NCBI RefSeq assembly: GCF_001953885.1
Contig: NZ_MQUS01000021.1
Coordinates: 42,971-106,970 of the forward strand
Origin: Streptomyces sp. IMTB 2501
GTDB lineage: Bacteria > Actinomycetota > Actinomycetes > Streptomycetales > Streptomycetaceae
Direction of reading: 5' to 3'
Length of the DNA stretch: 64,000 nt
A model generated the notes under the pieces. It searched no databases, had not been told where the DNA came from, and was given only the letters and a program-made list of their open reading frames with translations. Position 1 is the stretch's first letter, and every line of letters begins with the position of its first letter. Shown in pieces: positions 44,401 through 52,371 of this stretch. Both the position numbers and the translations under genes were made by a program.

Positions 44401-47400
44401 CTGGTCCGGCGTGAGCGCCGCCGGCTCGAACTCCGTGGCCTGGGCGACCGAGCGCAGCACGATGCCGGCGACGTCCTCCCCGGAGGGGCGGACGTCGGGC
44501 TCGCCGGGTCCGGCGGCAGCGAACGGCTGGGAATGTACGGGCTGTTCGCTGTGTGCTGAGGTGAACGTCCCGGCGTGTACGGATCGTTCGCCGGGCACAG
44601 CCGACCCAGCGGACGCGGCCAGCTCGACCGACCCGAATGGGGCGGCCTGCTCGGGCGGGGCGGCGGCGAACGCTTCGACGGACGTGAACGGCCGGGCGGA
44701 TACAGCCCGTTCACCGCACACGACCGACTCGCCGCACACGGCCGACTCGGCGGGTCCGGCCGGCTCGGCGCACGCCACCCGCTCGGTGGACGCCACCCGC
44801 TCGGCTGATGCGGCCCGCTGGGCAAGCTCGCCCGGGGCGGCGGGACCGGCCGGTGTGGCCGGGGCGACCGGCGCGGTGACCGGACCGGCTGCGGGCCGGG
44901 CGCAAGGGTTGCCGATGAACACTCGCTCCCGCCACGGGTCCACGGGGCGGCTCTCGCGGCCCTCGAACAGCGCCTCCGCCGAGGTGAGCGCGCCGCAGGC
45001 GAAGAGCGCGGCCGCCGTCTGCGCGCGCGGCCCCGGCCCCGCCGCCCCGACGTCCAGGGACACCGTGGGCACGCCGCTGGGGGCGGCGAGCGCGGCCAGG
45101 ACGCGGCCGGGGCCGGTCTCGCAGAAAAGGTCCGTCCGGTCGGCGACCGCGCGGACCGCCTCCCAGAACCGCACCGGCGCCGTCATCTGCGCACACAGCA
45201 GTTCCTGCAGCTCCGCTCCCCCGGCGCGACACACGCCGCCGGTCACGCCGGACAGCAGCGTGCCGCGGGGCGCCGCGCATCCGGCGGCGCGCACCAGGGG
45301 CGCGAACTTCTGAGCCGCGGAGGCGACGGCGGGCGAGTGGAAGGCGTGCGCCACTGGCAGCGGCTGCGCGTCAATACCGCGCTCGGCCGCGCGCCGGGCC
45401 AGCGCGGTCAGTTCGTCGGCGGGCCCGGCGACGACGTGGGCCAGCGGCCCGTTGTACGCGGCGACCACCAACGAGGTGCCCCGGCACAGCTCCTCGGCGG
45501 CAGCGGCGTCGACGGTGAGCGCCAGCATCCCCGTACCGGGGGCGCAGAGTTCGGCCATCGTCCGGCCGCGCCGGTCCACCAGCTCCAGACTCTCCCCGGC
45601 GCCCAGACAGCCCGCCCAGACGAGCGCGGCGTACTCGCCCAGGCTGTGCCCGAGCGCCGCCTCGGCCCGTACGCCCAGCTTCTGAAGCCACCTCAGGCCC
45701 GTCAGCGAGGCCCGGTGGACGACCGACTGAGCGGCGGCCGTGTCGGCGACCGGGCCGGGTTCGTGGGCGAGGGGTGGGTGGAATCCGTCGCCGGGGTGAA
45801 ACCCGCTCGCCCCGTCCTCCGCCAGGTCGGCGCCGATCGCACCCGGGCCGGCGGGCAGCGGGGCTCCCTGGCCCGGGAACAGCAGGGTGACCCGGCCCCG
45901 GCAGGCGTTCCCGGCCCACACGCCGGGGCGCCGGGCCAGCGTGCCCGGCGGGGCCTCGGCGAGGGCGGCCGCGGCGGCCTCGGCGCGCCGGGCGAGCTGC
46001 TCGGGAGAAGCCGCGATCAGGGCGGCGCGGACCGGACCGGGGTGGGGTGCGCGGCCCCAGGCGCAGGCGAGGTCGTGGAGTTCGGCGTCGCACAGCCGCG
46101 GGGCCAGCCGTGCCAGGTGTCGCAGCCGGTCCGACAGTTCCTCGGGGCTGTCCGAGCTGAGCAGGACCAGCTCCTGCTCCGGGTCGGCCCGGCGGGCGCG
46201 GGGCACAGCGGAAAGGGCGGTGGCCCGCGGCCCCGGGTGCCGGGGCTCGCTCAGCACCACATGGGTGTTGATGCCGCCGAACCCGAAGGCGCTCACACCG
46301 GCGACGCGCGGACCGGGCGGCCACTCGGCCGCGTCGGCGAGGATCCGCAGCACCGCGCCCTCACCGGCGAGTTCGTCCCGTGGGCTGTCGCATCCCGTGG
46401 TCGGCGGCAGCACTCCGCCGTGCACGCTCAGACACGCCTTGATCAGCCCGGCCAGTCCGGCCGCGGCCTTGGTGTGGCCGATGTTGGCCTTGATCGATCC
46501 GAGCGCGGCCGGCCGCGGGGACCCGGCGCGCAGGGCGCGCAGCGCCTGCAGCTCGATCGCGTCGCCCACGGCCGTACCGGTTCCGTGCCCCTCCAGCAGC
46601 CCCGCGGCGGCCGGGTCGAGACCCGCGTGGGCGTAGGCCCGGCGCAGCGCCAGGAGCTGGCCCCGTTGATCGGGGCGGGTGATGCCGCCCGCGCCGTCCG
46701 AGGAGATCCCCCAGCCCCGGATCTCGGCGTAGACGGGCATCCCCGCGGCGGCCGCGTCCGGGGCGCGCATCAGGGCGACGACCCCGCATCCCTCGCCGGG
46801 CAGGAAGCCGGTGGCCTCCTTGTCGTAGATCCGCATCCGGTCCTCGGCCAGCGCGCCGAGCCGCGCGAACCCGACGAGTTCGAACGGGTCGAGGCTGATG
46901 TCCACGCCTCCGGCCAGCACCAGGTCGGCGCTGCCCTCGCGCAGCCGCCCACAGGCCGTGGTCACGGCGAGCAGCGAGGAGGCGCAGGCACCGTCCACGG
47001 TGAATCCGCCGCCGTGGAAGTCGAACTGGTTGCAGATCCGGCCCGCGATGGTGTTGGCGAGGCCGCCGGCCAGGAACTCGTCGTCGGGTGCGGGGAACGG
47101 CTCCAGGTAGCGCTCCGCGGTCCGGGCGAGCACCTTCTCGCGCTGTGTCCCGGTGAGTCCCTCCTCCGACAGGACGGCGTCGAGCACGGCCCGCACGTAC
47201 GGCCAGCGCAGCCGCATGGTGCGGGCGCGAGTGACCTCGCCGGTGAGGGTGTTGCCGATGACCACCGCGACCCGGTCCCGGTCGAGGCCGGCGCCGCCGG
47301 GGACCCCGGCGTCCTCCAGCGCGCGAGCCGCGGTCTCCAGCGCGAGCCAGTGGGCGGGATCCGTGGCGCGGTGCACCGCGCCGGGGACGCGGAAGGCGCC

Positions 47401-47649
47401 CCGGTCGAAGCGCCAGCCCTCCAGCAGGGCGGCCCTGGTCCCGTAGGTGCTGTCCGGGTCGCGGCGCGTCGGGTCGGCGTAGTCCTCGACGGCGAGGCGT
47501 TCCGCGGGCAGCCGCCGGAACGCGCGGCGCCGGCGCAGGACGAGGTCCCACAGCTGGGCGGGGTCGTCGGCATCGGGGTAGCGGCAGGCCATCCCCACCA
47601 CGGCGATGCCGTCGTGGGATGCCTCGCCGGCCTTCTCGGACGGGGACAA
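41407..47649 (-). CDS. pksE: Iterative enediyne-type polyketide synthase (PksE)
   Basis: A 2080-residue iterative type I PKS with domain order KS-AT-ACP-KR-DH-PPTase, unique to enediyne synthases. KS: C222 in VDGACASSLL, H355 in EGHGTGTAVGD and H392 in NIGHTKAAAG. AT: S669 in GHSLGEYAA and H771. ACP: S1093 in DLHLSSLK, after a low-complexity linker (920-1055). KR: VSGGGKGLGF, with K1429, S1453, Y1466 and N1470. DH: H1596 in DPYLSDHRVDG. The C-terminal part (from about 1890) is PPTase-like, with WTVAECGSKAG; the GxDxE motif reads VDWQ. The start is TTG at 47649, with TAGGAGAG about 6 bases upstream and homology beginning within 15 residues. It makes a polyene chain, freed by TebC. Confidence 0.95.
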   Translation of the reverse strand: MSPSEKAGEASHDGIAVVGMACRYPDADDPAQLWDLVLRRRRAFRRLPAERLAVEDYADPTRRDPDSTYGTRAALLEGWRFDRGAFRVPGAVHRATDPAHWLALETAARALEDAGVPGGAGLDRDRVAVVIGNTLTGEVTRARTMRLRWPYVRAVLDAVLSEEGLTGTQREKVLARTAERYLEPFPAPDDEFLAGGLANTIAGRICNQFDFHGGGFTVDGACASSLLAVTTACGRLREGSADLVLAGGVDISLDPFELVGFARLGALAEDRMRIYDKEATGFLPGEGCGVVALMRAPDAAAAGMPVYAEIRGWGISSDGAGGITRPDQRGQLLALRRAYAHAGLDPAAAGLLEGHGTGTAVGDAIELQALRALRAGSPRPAALGSIKANIGHTKAAAGLAGLIKACLSVHGGVLPPTTGCDSPRDELAGEGAVLRILADAAEWPPGPRVAGVSAFGFGGINTHVVLSEPRHPGPRATALSAVPRARRADPEQELVLLSSDSPEELSDRLRHLARLAPRLCDAELHDLACAWGRAPHPGPVRAALIAASPEQLARRAEAAAAALAEAPPGTLARRPGVWAGNACRGRVTLLFPGQGAPLPAGPGAIGADLAEDGASGFHPGDGFHPPLAHEPGPVADTAAAQSVVHRASLTGLRWLQKLGVRAEAALGHSLGEYAALVWAGCLGAGESLELVDRRGRTMAELCAPGTGMLALTVDAAAAEELCRGTSLVVAAYNGPLAHVVAGPADELTALARRAAERGIDAQPLPVAHAFHSPAVASAAQKFAPLVRAAGCAAPRGTLLSGVTGGVCRAGGAELQELLCAQMTAPVRFWEAVRAVADRTDLFCETGPGRVLAALAAPSGVPTVSLDVGAAGPGPRAQTAAALFACGALTSAEALFEGRESRPVDPWRERVFIGNPCARPAAGPVTAPVAPATPAGPAAPGELAQRAASAERVASTERVACAEPAGPAESAVCGESVVCGERAVSARPFTSVEAFAAAPPEQAAPFGSVELAASAGSAVPGERSVHAGTFTSAHSEQPVHSQPFAAAGPGEPDVRPSGEDVAGIVLRSVAQATEFEPAALTPDQRLLSDLHLSSLKVTQLVAEAARAAGREPPAAPLTMADASLAEITEMVRALPGTGSGDGQDAIAPGVAPWIRCFTEELRPVAPPAPDPADRPGRVTVAAPRGAASGAFWPAADEPAGQAELLYVPDAEAPEGLAGLLGAARSAIAGGGRLVLVTHGSGLSGFAGSLHQEHPRLGITLLRVPPTAAGLAAAAAFAGAEPGVLRELVVLKDGTCAEPVAMPLPEPDAVAQPVLGPGDVLLVSGGGKGLGFEAAAAFARTTGVSLALLGRGDPARDAALRRNLERLAEIGATVRYQRADITDRRATAHAVAEVERELGPVTAVLHAAGINQPQRFDDLTETDVRTHLAPKTTGLAHLLAAVDRGRLRLLIGFGSVIGRYGLAGECHYALANGRLRQMLQDEARDLPGCRTLVLDWSVWAGVGMGERLGVLDQLARSDVTPIPVEQGLDLLLRLATAEGLPTAVTVHGRMGLPPRPLPADAFGPAARFLTRPRVHYPGVELVVDNAMTEATDPYLSDHRVDGLSVLPAVVGLEAMAQAASVLAGRPLRRCREVTFERPVTSAADGTRTLRLCALAESGAVTVALRSDETAFRADHFRAVFPLPDGGGDTEPAGDAPSLPPVTGDDPEVPAADLYGPLYFHTGRFRRVERLNALRARQVRVRLGPAVEAGWFAQELAQGLLLGSPARNDAIIHALQACVPGRRLLPVGCEEFQAAEEGTELGSAGADGDVTVHARERRSEAGVYEWDVEAVNEGGRVLVRWRRLRLLDVGRLPRRERWSRPLLAVHLERGALALGLDPALTLSIESGAPRERTVPPVRPPYGTSRSHCGPLTLVATAPDGVTVDWQRIVPEEAEGVRSALGAPYEGLWRQLRLALDEPDHAIAARLWTVAECGSKAGCGPTAPVTVDGVFEDGWVRFRSGRSLIATTVVPDRLVPEGVPEPEPYVGGEPGTGDALGTGEVSGPVIAVAVMTGAGGTHVAAHDVQPPASGDAGRDEPRWERVLQ

Positions 47650-47668
47650 CGGCGACTCTCCTAGCCAG

Positions 47669-48670
47669 TCAGGACGCGTCGGCGACCGCGGCGCCGGCGC
47701 CGGAAGCGGCCGTGGCACGGGCGTTCTGGGCGTCGGCCTGTCCGGCTTCCTGGCGCGGGGCCGGGATACCGCTGGCACCGCGCGCCGAGAGGAAGGCCAG
47801 CAGTGCCGCGCGCAGCACGCAGGCGATGACCAGGGCGAAGAACAGGCCGAAGACGACGTGCAGTTGCACGAGCACGCCGTACGCCGCGGCGATGGTCGCG
47901 CCGAAGACGACCTGGTTGCGTCTCCGCCACGGTGAGGTGCCCGGATCGGTGATCATGTAGTTGGTGAACAGCACGAAGGCCGTGCCGGTCATCGGCAGCA
48001 GGGCACTGACGGTGGAGATGTCGGTGAGCGCGCCGCGAAGCACCGCCTGCGCCGCGAAGCCGCCCGCCCAGCCGAGGATCAGCGGCAGTTTGCCGGTCAG
48101 CTTGCCGTTCAGCAGGGTGCCGAGAGCCAGCACCACCATCGGCGGGACCGCACCCCACCAGCCGTTCAGCCATTCGGTGAACTCGTACGGTGGCGCGATG
48201 CCCACCCACGGGAACAGCAGCAGGACCGTGACGATGCCGAAGTTGCTGGGGTTGAGGACGTGCCGGGACTTGCCCATCACCCGTACCCGGATCAGGTACT
48301 TGCCGGACACACCGACGATCGCGGCCAGCAGCGTGGGCCAGATACGGCTGTTGGCGTACAGCAGCATCGCGCAGGCCAGGCCCCCGATGTAGGCGGGCAG
48401 CAGGAAGTCGACCACTTCGCCGAGAGGCCGCCGGTACCGGGCCGGGCGCCGTAGGCCCCATGCCTCGACCGTTTCCAGGAGCAGTTCGGTGAGCACCGCG
48501 GCGAGGACGGAGAACAGCGGTGTGGCATAGGCCTGTTCGAAGCCGAGGACGGTGTGGCCGAGCACGGTGGCGGCCGTGATGGACATCGCGAAGCGGCGCA
48601 GCGCCTTGCTGCGCCGGCACGGGGCGCAGGGCTTGCCGGTGTCGGTGGCGCAGGTGTGGTCGGTCGTCAT
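47669..48670 (-). CDS. unbU: Enediyne cassette membrane protein UnbU (E5)
   Basis: A 333-residue integral membrane protein with about eight helices, related to the RnfD/NqrB membrane subunits. Conserved RnfD-like stretches include AYIGGLACAMLLYANSRIWP, SRHVLNPSNFGIVTVLLLFP and VLFTNYMITDPGTSPW. A cysteine-bearing N-terminal tail (CATDTGKPCAPC) is cytoplasmic. The ATG at 48670 overlaps the unbV stop by four bases, with GGAGG 8 bases upstream; the TTG of pksE follows 19 bases after the stop. UnbU is one of the five genes shared by enediyne clusters. It may pass electrons or help with transport; its role is not established. Confidence 0.9.
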   Translation of the reverse strand: MTTDHTCATDTGKPCAPCRRSKALRRFAMSITAATVLGHTVLGFEQAYATPLFSVLAAVLTELLLETVEAWGLRRPARYRRPLGEVVDFLLPAYIGGLACAMLLYANSRIWPTLLAAIVGVSGKYLIRVRVMGKSRHVLNPSNFGIVTVLLLFPWVGIAPPYEFTEWLNGWWGAVPPMVVLALGTLLNGKLTGKLPLILGWAGGFAAQAVLRGALTDISTVSALLPMTGTAFVLFTNYMITDPGTSPWRRRNQVVFGATIAAAYGVLVQLHVVFGLFFALVIACVLRAALLAFLSARGASGIPAPRQEAGQADAQNARATAASGAGAAVADAS

Positions 48671-50601
48671 GCGGGAACCTCCGCGATGGTTCCGTCGGCT
48701 GCCAGCACGAGGGTGTGCCAGCCCGGTGGGAGGGTTGTGGTGCGCTCGTGCCGTACTCCGTGGAGGTCTCGCCAGGAGAGGTCCACGCGCATCGGGCGGG
48801 CCGGATTCTCTCCGCCCAGGCCGAAGTGGAGATCCGGGGCGGCGACTCCGCCGTGCCCGTTGGCGGGGTAGAGCTGTTGCTCGGTCACCTTTCCGTCGGG
48901 CAGGTGCAGCCGGGCGACGGCGCCGATGGCCGGGGTGGTGGCGTGCCGTGAGCCGGTGGGCAGCCGCAGGTGCAGCCCGAGGAAGGGAGCCGCCTTGGAC
49001 TGGTTCCGGTAGAACACCGACTGTCCCCACTGATTGGCCGCGACGAAGTCGAGCCGTCCGTCACCGATGACGTCACCGACGGCGAATCCCCGGGTGACGG
49101 CGGTGGACGCGACCCCGGCTTCCCTGGCCAGGTTCACATAGCGGCCCTGGGGTGTCCGGACGAAGAAGGTGTTCGGGTCGTGGCCGGAGAGTTCGTCCCC
49201 CGGTTCGACGTTGGGCCAGAGTTCGGGGTGCCGCAGGATCAGGTCGTTGGACATCGCCGTTTCCTGCAGCTGCGCCCAGCGATCGGTCCTGCCCGCCACG
49301 AATCCGGTGGCGTGCATCACCTGGGGATAGCCCGAGTTGTCGAAGTCGGCCGCGACGAGGTCCCACGTCCAGCCGGAGCGGGACAGCCCCATGCCCTCGC
49401 TGTGGTCGTCGTAGGGGGCCTCGCCGCGATGCAGCAGGGCGCCCAGCCGGTCACGGGGCACCGTGGGCCGGAAGACGAAGTTGCTCTCCAGGAGCGCGTA
49501 GGGCTCGGTGATGTTGCCCACCAGGATGGACTGGGTTCCGCTGCGGTCCAGGTCGGCGAAGGCGACGCCCATGCCCTTGAACGAGCCGTTGCCCAGCTGC
49601 TTGGACTTCGGCGTGGTGAAGTGGCGGGTTCCCGTCGCCAGACGGAACTTGGGGGCGCCGGGCCTGGACTCGTTGATCAGCAGCCGGCCTCGCCCGAAGT
49701 CGTTCGCCTGGTACAGGTCCGGCAGTCCGTCGCCGTCCAGGTCCTGGGCGCCGAGAGCCAGCGTCCAGCCGGTCGGGGGCTTCGCCCCGAAGGCGTCCGG
49801 TACCTCGGCGAAGCGGGCCTCGGGCTTCGGGCCCGAACGGCCGCCGGTGAAACGGAAGTAGCGCAGTGTGCCGCCGTTCAGCGCATGGGACATCGACGAC
49901 GGCATCTGGAGTTCGGACTGCCTGGCGGTGGGGTCCAGTACCCGGGCCCCGTCCTTGAAGTAGTTGCCCACGACGAGGTCGAGGTGCCCGTTGCCCTCGA
50001 AGTCACCCAGGGTCATCGCGTTGGTGTTCCACACCGGGTGGCCGGTAACCAGTTCCCGCGGCACGAAGGCGGCCCGGGAGGGGGCGGTGCCGGGGCGGCG
50101 CAGGAACAGCACGGGCGAGCGGCCCCAGTAGTAGACCACCAGGTCCTGCCGGCCGTCCTGGTTCAGGTCGGCCGGCATGCAGCCCATCGGGGCCGCGTAC
50201 GACGGCATGTACAGGCCCTTCGCCTCAAGAGTGAAGGGGCGGTACCGCTTCCCGGTCCCGGGCGCGGGCTCGACGGTGACGGTGTCCGTGCGCGGGTCGA
50301 CCAGGCATACGTCGTGCGCGACCGTCCCGCCGTCCACGGCGAACAGCCCGGCGCCGGCTCCGACCGAGGAGATCCACGACCGGATGTGGTGGAACGCCGG
50401 CGCCACCGGGCGCACCCGGCGCTCGCCCGGCCGGTCGGGTGCGTTCAGAGGATGTGCCGTGAAGTGGAAGGGCGCGGCCGCCTCCGCCCGGCTGTCCGCG
50501 GACACCGCGTCCGGCTGGGCCAGGGAGAAGGCCGTGACACAGCAGCACAGCGCCACGGCCTTGGCGGCATGCGCTCTCACATGACAGGCGAGCGAGTTCA
50601 T
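48667..50601 (-). CDS. unbV: Enediyne cassette secreted protein UnbV (CRTAC1/ASPIC family)
   Basis: A 644-residue exported protein with a hydrophobic signal segment (residues 12-30), several FG-GAP/VCBS propeller repeats with calcium-type Asp motifs (DLNQDGRQDLVVYYWG, DFEGNGHLDLVVGNYF, DLDGDGLPDLYQANDF, DVIGDGRLDFVAANQW) and a C-terminal ASPIC/UnbV domain (about 540-640, HLRLPTGSRHATTPAIGAVA). It overlaps both neighbours by four bases (ATGA). UnbV is conserved in enediyne clusters but its function is unproven. The signal has no twin arginine, so Sec export is likely unless the start is different. Confidence 0.92.
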   Translation of the reverse strand: MNSLACHVRAHAAKAVALCCCVTAFSLAQPDAVSADSRAEAAAPFHFTAHPLNAPDRPGERRVRPVAPAFHHIRSWISSVGAGAGLFAVDGGTVAHDVCLVDPRTDTVTVEPAPGTGKRYRPFTLEAKGLYMPSYAAPMGCMPADLNQDGRQDLVVYYWGRSPVLFLRRPGTAPSRAAFVPRELVTGHPVWNTNAMTLGDFEGNGHLDLVVGNYFKDGARVLDPTARQSELQMPSSMSHALNGGTLRYFRFTGGRSGPKPEARFAEVPDAFGAKPPTGWTLALGAQDLDGDGLPDLYQANDFGRGRLLINESRPGAPKFRLATGTRHFTTPKSKQLGNGSFKGMGVAFADLDRSGTQSILVGNITEPYALLESNFVFRPTVPRDRLGALLHRGEAPYDDHSEGMGLSRSGWTWDLVAADFDNSGYPQVMHATGFVAGRTDRWAQLQETAMSNDLILRHPELWPNVEPGDELSGHDPNTFFVRTPQGRYVNLAREAGVASTAVTRGFAVGDVIGDGRLDFVAANQWGQSVFYRNQSKAAPFLGLHLRLPTGSRHATTPAIGAVARLHLPDGKVTEQQLYPANGHGGVAAPDLHFGLGGENPARPMRVDLSWRDLHGVRHERTTTLPPGWHTLVLAADGTIAEVPA

Positions 50602-51722
50602 CGGCTCCTCCGAGAGCGGGGCGCGGACTCGGCGGGCTCAACGGCCCGAGAGCGAGGTGCGGACATGGCGGCCTCGGTGGTCCGGGAGTCCTGGGCAGGG
50701 CTCTGCGTGGGGGCATCGGCCGGACAGGGACCGTGGTGGGCCGCCCACAGCCGTCTGATCCCGGCCCGCCACTCCCCGTAGTGCTGTCCGGTACGGGGGT
50801 CGGGACCCAGGTCGGCAAGTGCGGTGTCGGTCCAGTCGGCCGCGGTCTGCGCCGACACCCCGGCGAGAGCCAGGACCCCACGGTCGCAGTGCTCGGGCAG
50901 GGGGGTACGGGCGCGCAGCCGGGCAGCACCGGCGAAGGCGGCGCCCTGGGCCAGGTGGGCCCTGTAGTCGCCCGCCGCCTCGACCAGCGCGCACAGTTCG
51001 TCCTGGTCCGCACCCCCCGCGTACACGGCCGCCAGGCCGATGCCGCTCCACAGATCCGCCCGCCGCCACGTGGGGAACTCGGCCACCCGCAGGCCCAGCG
51101 CCTCGGGGTCCGCGCATTCGTGGAACCACAGGCACCGCCCGAGCCCCTGGTCCCGCACGGCACGCTGCCACACGTCGAGGCCCCGCTCCGACCGCTGCCC
51201 CGCCACGACCCGGTCCGAGTCGAAGAACCCCTGGTAGAAGCCGAATCCGTCCCAGGCGAGCCAGCGCAGCAGGGGGTCACCGGCGCGGAGTCCGCGCCAG
51301 GGGCGCAGGCGCAGTTTGCCGAAGGCCCAGCCGACACCCACATGGATCAGATGCGGATAGTCGACACCCGGTCCTTCAAGAAATTCCCGCAGTCTGCGCC
51401 CCCGGGACAGGGTGAGCAGATCAAGCAGCGCGCAGCCCATGCCCGCGCCCTCGAAGGCAAACCCTCGGAGTTCCTCGGGGACACCGTCGAGTGCCGTGCC
51501 GAGCGCGTCCGTAATGTGCGCATCCACCGAGTGGTTGAAGCCCTCAAGAAAGGCTCTTCCGGAATCCTCCAACCGCTGTCGGGACGGACCCGAGCGAAGC
51601 CTGAATCGGCGCGCTCCGAAATCAACTTGCCGCATGTCCTGCCGCAACAACCGGGCAGCACGAGAACGCGGACCACCGCAGCCGGCTGCCGACTTTCCTG
51701 CGCCTGGAACCAAGAACGGCAC
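50598..51722 (-). CDS. unbL: Enediyne cassette protein UnbL (DUF1702, E4)
   Basis: A 374-residue DUF1702 protein. Characteristic segments are AFLEGFNHSVDAH, EELRGFAFEGAGMGCALLDL, YPHLIHVGVGWAFGKLRLRP, DPLLRWLAWDGFGFYQGFFD, DQGLGRCLWFHECADPEALG and RRADLWSGIGLAAVYAGGAD. It is cytoplasmic and of unknown biochemical role, but diagnostic for enediyne cassettes. The GTG at 51722 has GGAGGGG 8 bases upstream; an ATG at 51635 is possible. A Ser/Arg-rich tail of about 40 residues extends past the family's conserved end. It is the first gene of the minus-strand operon. Confidence 0.92.
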   Translation of the reverse strand: MPFLVPGAGKSAAGCGGPRSRAARLLRQDMRQVDFGARRFRLRSGPSRQRLEDSGRAFLEGFNHSVDAHITDALGTALDGVPEELRGFAFEGAGMGCALLDLLTLSRGRRLREFLEGPGVDYPHLIHVGVGWAFGKLRLRPWRGLRAGDPLLRWLAWDGFGFYQGFFDSDRVVAGQRSERGLDVWQRAVRDQGLGRCLWFHECADPEALGLRVAEFPTWRRADLWSGIGLAAVYAGGADQDELCALVEAAGDYRAHLAQGAAFAGAARLRARTPLPEHCDRGVLALAGVSAQTAADWTDTALADLGPDPRTGQHYGEWRAGIRRLWAAHHGPCPADAPTQSPAQDSRTTEAAMSAPRSRAVEPAESAPRSRRSR

Positions 51723-51945
51723 TATTATTTCCCCTCCAGCACGTCATCTATTGCGATTAATAGCCTCGGGGCAACTTGGCGCCGTCTTGATCCGCTGAAA
51801 GAGTGCACCTGACCGGCCCTGCATCCAACAGGTGAACCACACCCGATGGCCGCCGATCAAACGGGTAGAAGTCCGGAAAAGGTGACAATAATCATGCCGT
51901 CACAACGCGAGAATGATTAGTCCGCACCAGCCGAAGAAGGTCGCG
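51723..51945. promoter_or_regulatory. Divergent control region, unbL operon / tatA
   Basis: 223 bases, locally AT-rich, between the start of the enediyne operon and tatA. On the minus strand TTGCCC (51774-51769) and ATAGAT (51751-51746) are 17 bases apart and could drive unbL. No clear plus-strand promoter was identified. Shared control of the PKS operon and the Tat subunit is plausible from this arrangement. Confidence 0.45.
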
Positions 51946-52245
51946 ATGCTGGAAAACCGCCTGCTCGAAATTATTATTATCGCCCTGGTCGTCATGGTTC
52001 TGTTCGGAGCGAAACGGCTCCCCGATACAGCGCGCTCGCTCGGAAAGTCGCTGCGCATCCTCAAGGCCGAGACCCGAGCCGGCCGCGAAGAGGCGGAGCG
52101 GGAGGCGTCGTCCACCTCGTCCGCGTCGTCCACCTCGTCCACGTCGACCGAGCCACCGGCGCTCACGAAGGCGGGGGCATCCCCGCAGCCGCACATCGTC
52201 GTCGCGGAGACCACCGGGAAGGGGAGAGAAGTGCTCCACGACTGA
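51946..52245 (+). CDS. tatA: Sec-independent translocase subunit TatA (accessory copy)
   Basis: A 99-residue TatA with an N-terminal membrane helix (LLEIIIIALVVMVLFG), the hinge FGAKRLPDTARSLGKSLRIL and an amphipathic helix ending KAETRAGREEAERE, then a Ser/Thr-rich tail. This is the classical pore-forming Tat subunit. The ATG at 51946 was chosen with AAGAAGG upstream; the frame is open to 51913. It is divergent from unbL and 15 kb from tatB-tatC; together the three would form a complete Tat machine around the PKS cassette. Confidence 0.92.
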   Translation: MLENRLLEIIIIALVVMVLFGAKRLPDTARSLGKSLRILKAETRAGREEAEREASSTSSASSTSSTSTEPPALTKAGASPQPHIVVAETTGKGREVLHD

Positions 52246-52371
52246 CACGTGCCCCGGAGGGTCACGTCCGGCAGGGCAATCGCGCAAAGTATCGGGCCAT
52301 TGACGCGTGGTAGCCGCCTTGTCACAGTGTTTCCTGGTGTTTCCCGGCACCGGTTCGAGAGGCGGGGATCC

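Noticed and set aside
42061..44559. An 832-codon plus-strand frame within pksE
   Set aside because: It lies antisense to the KR and DH domains, whose catalytic residues are intact on the minus strand.
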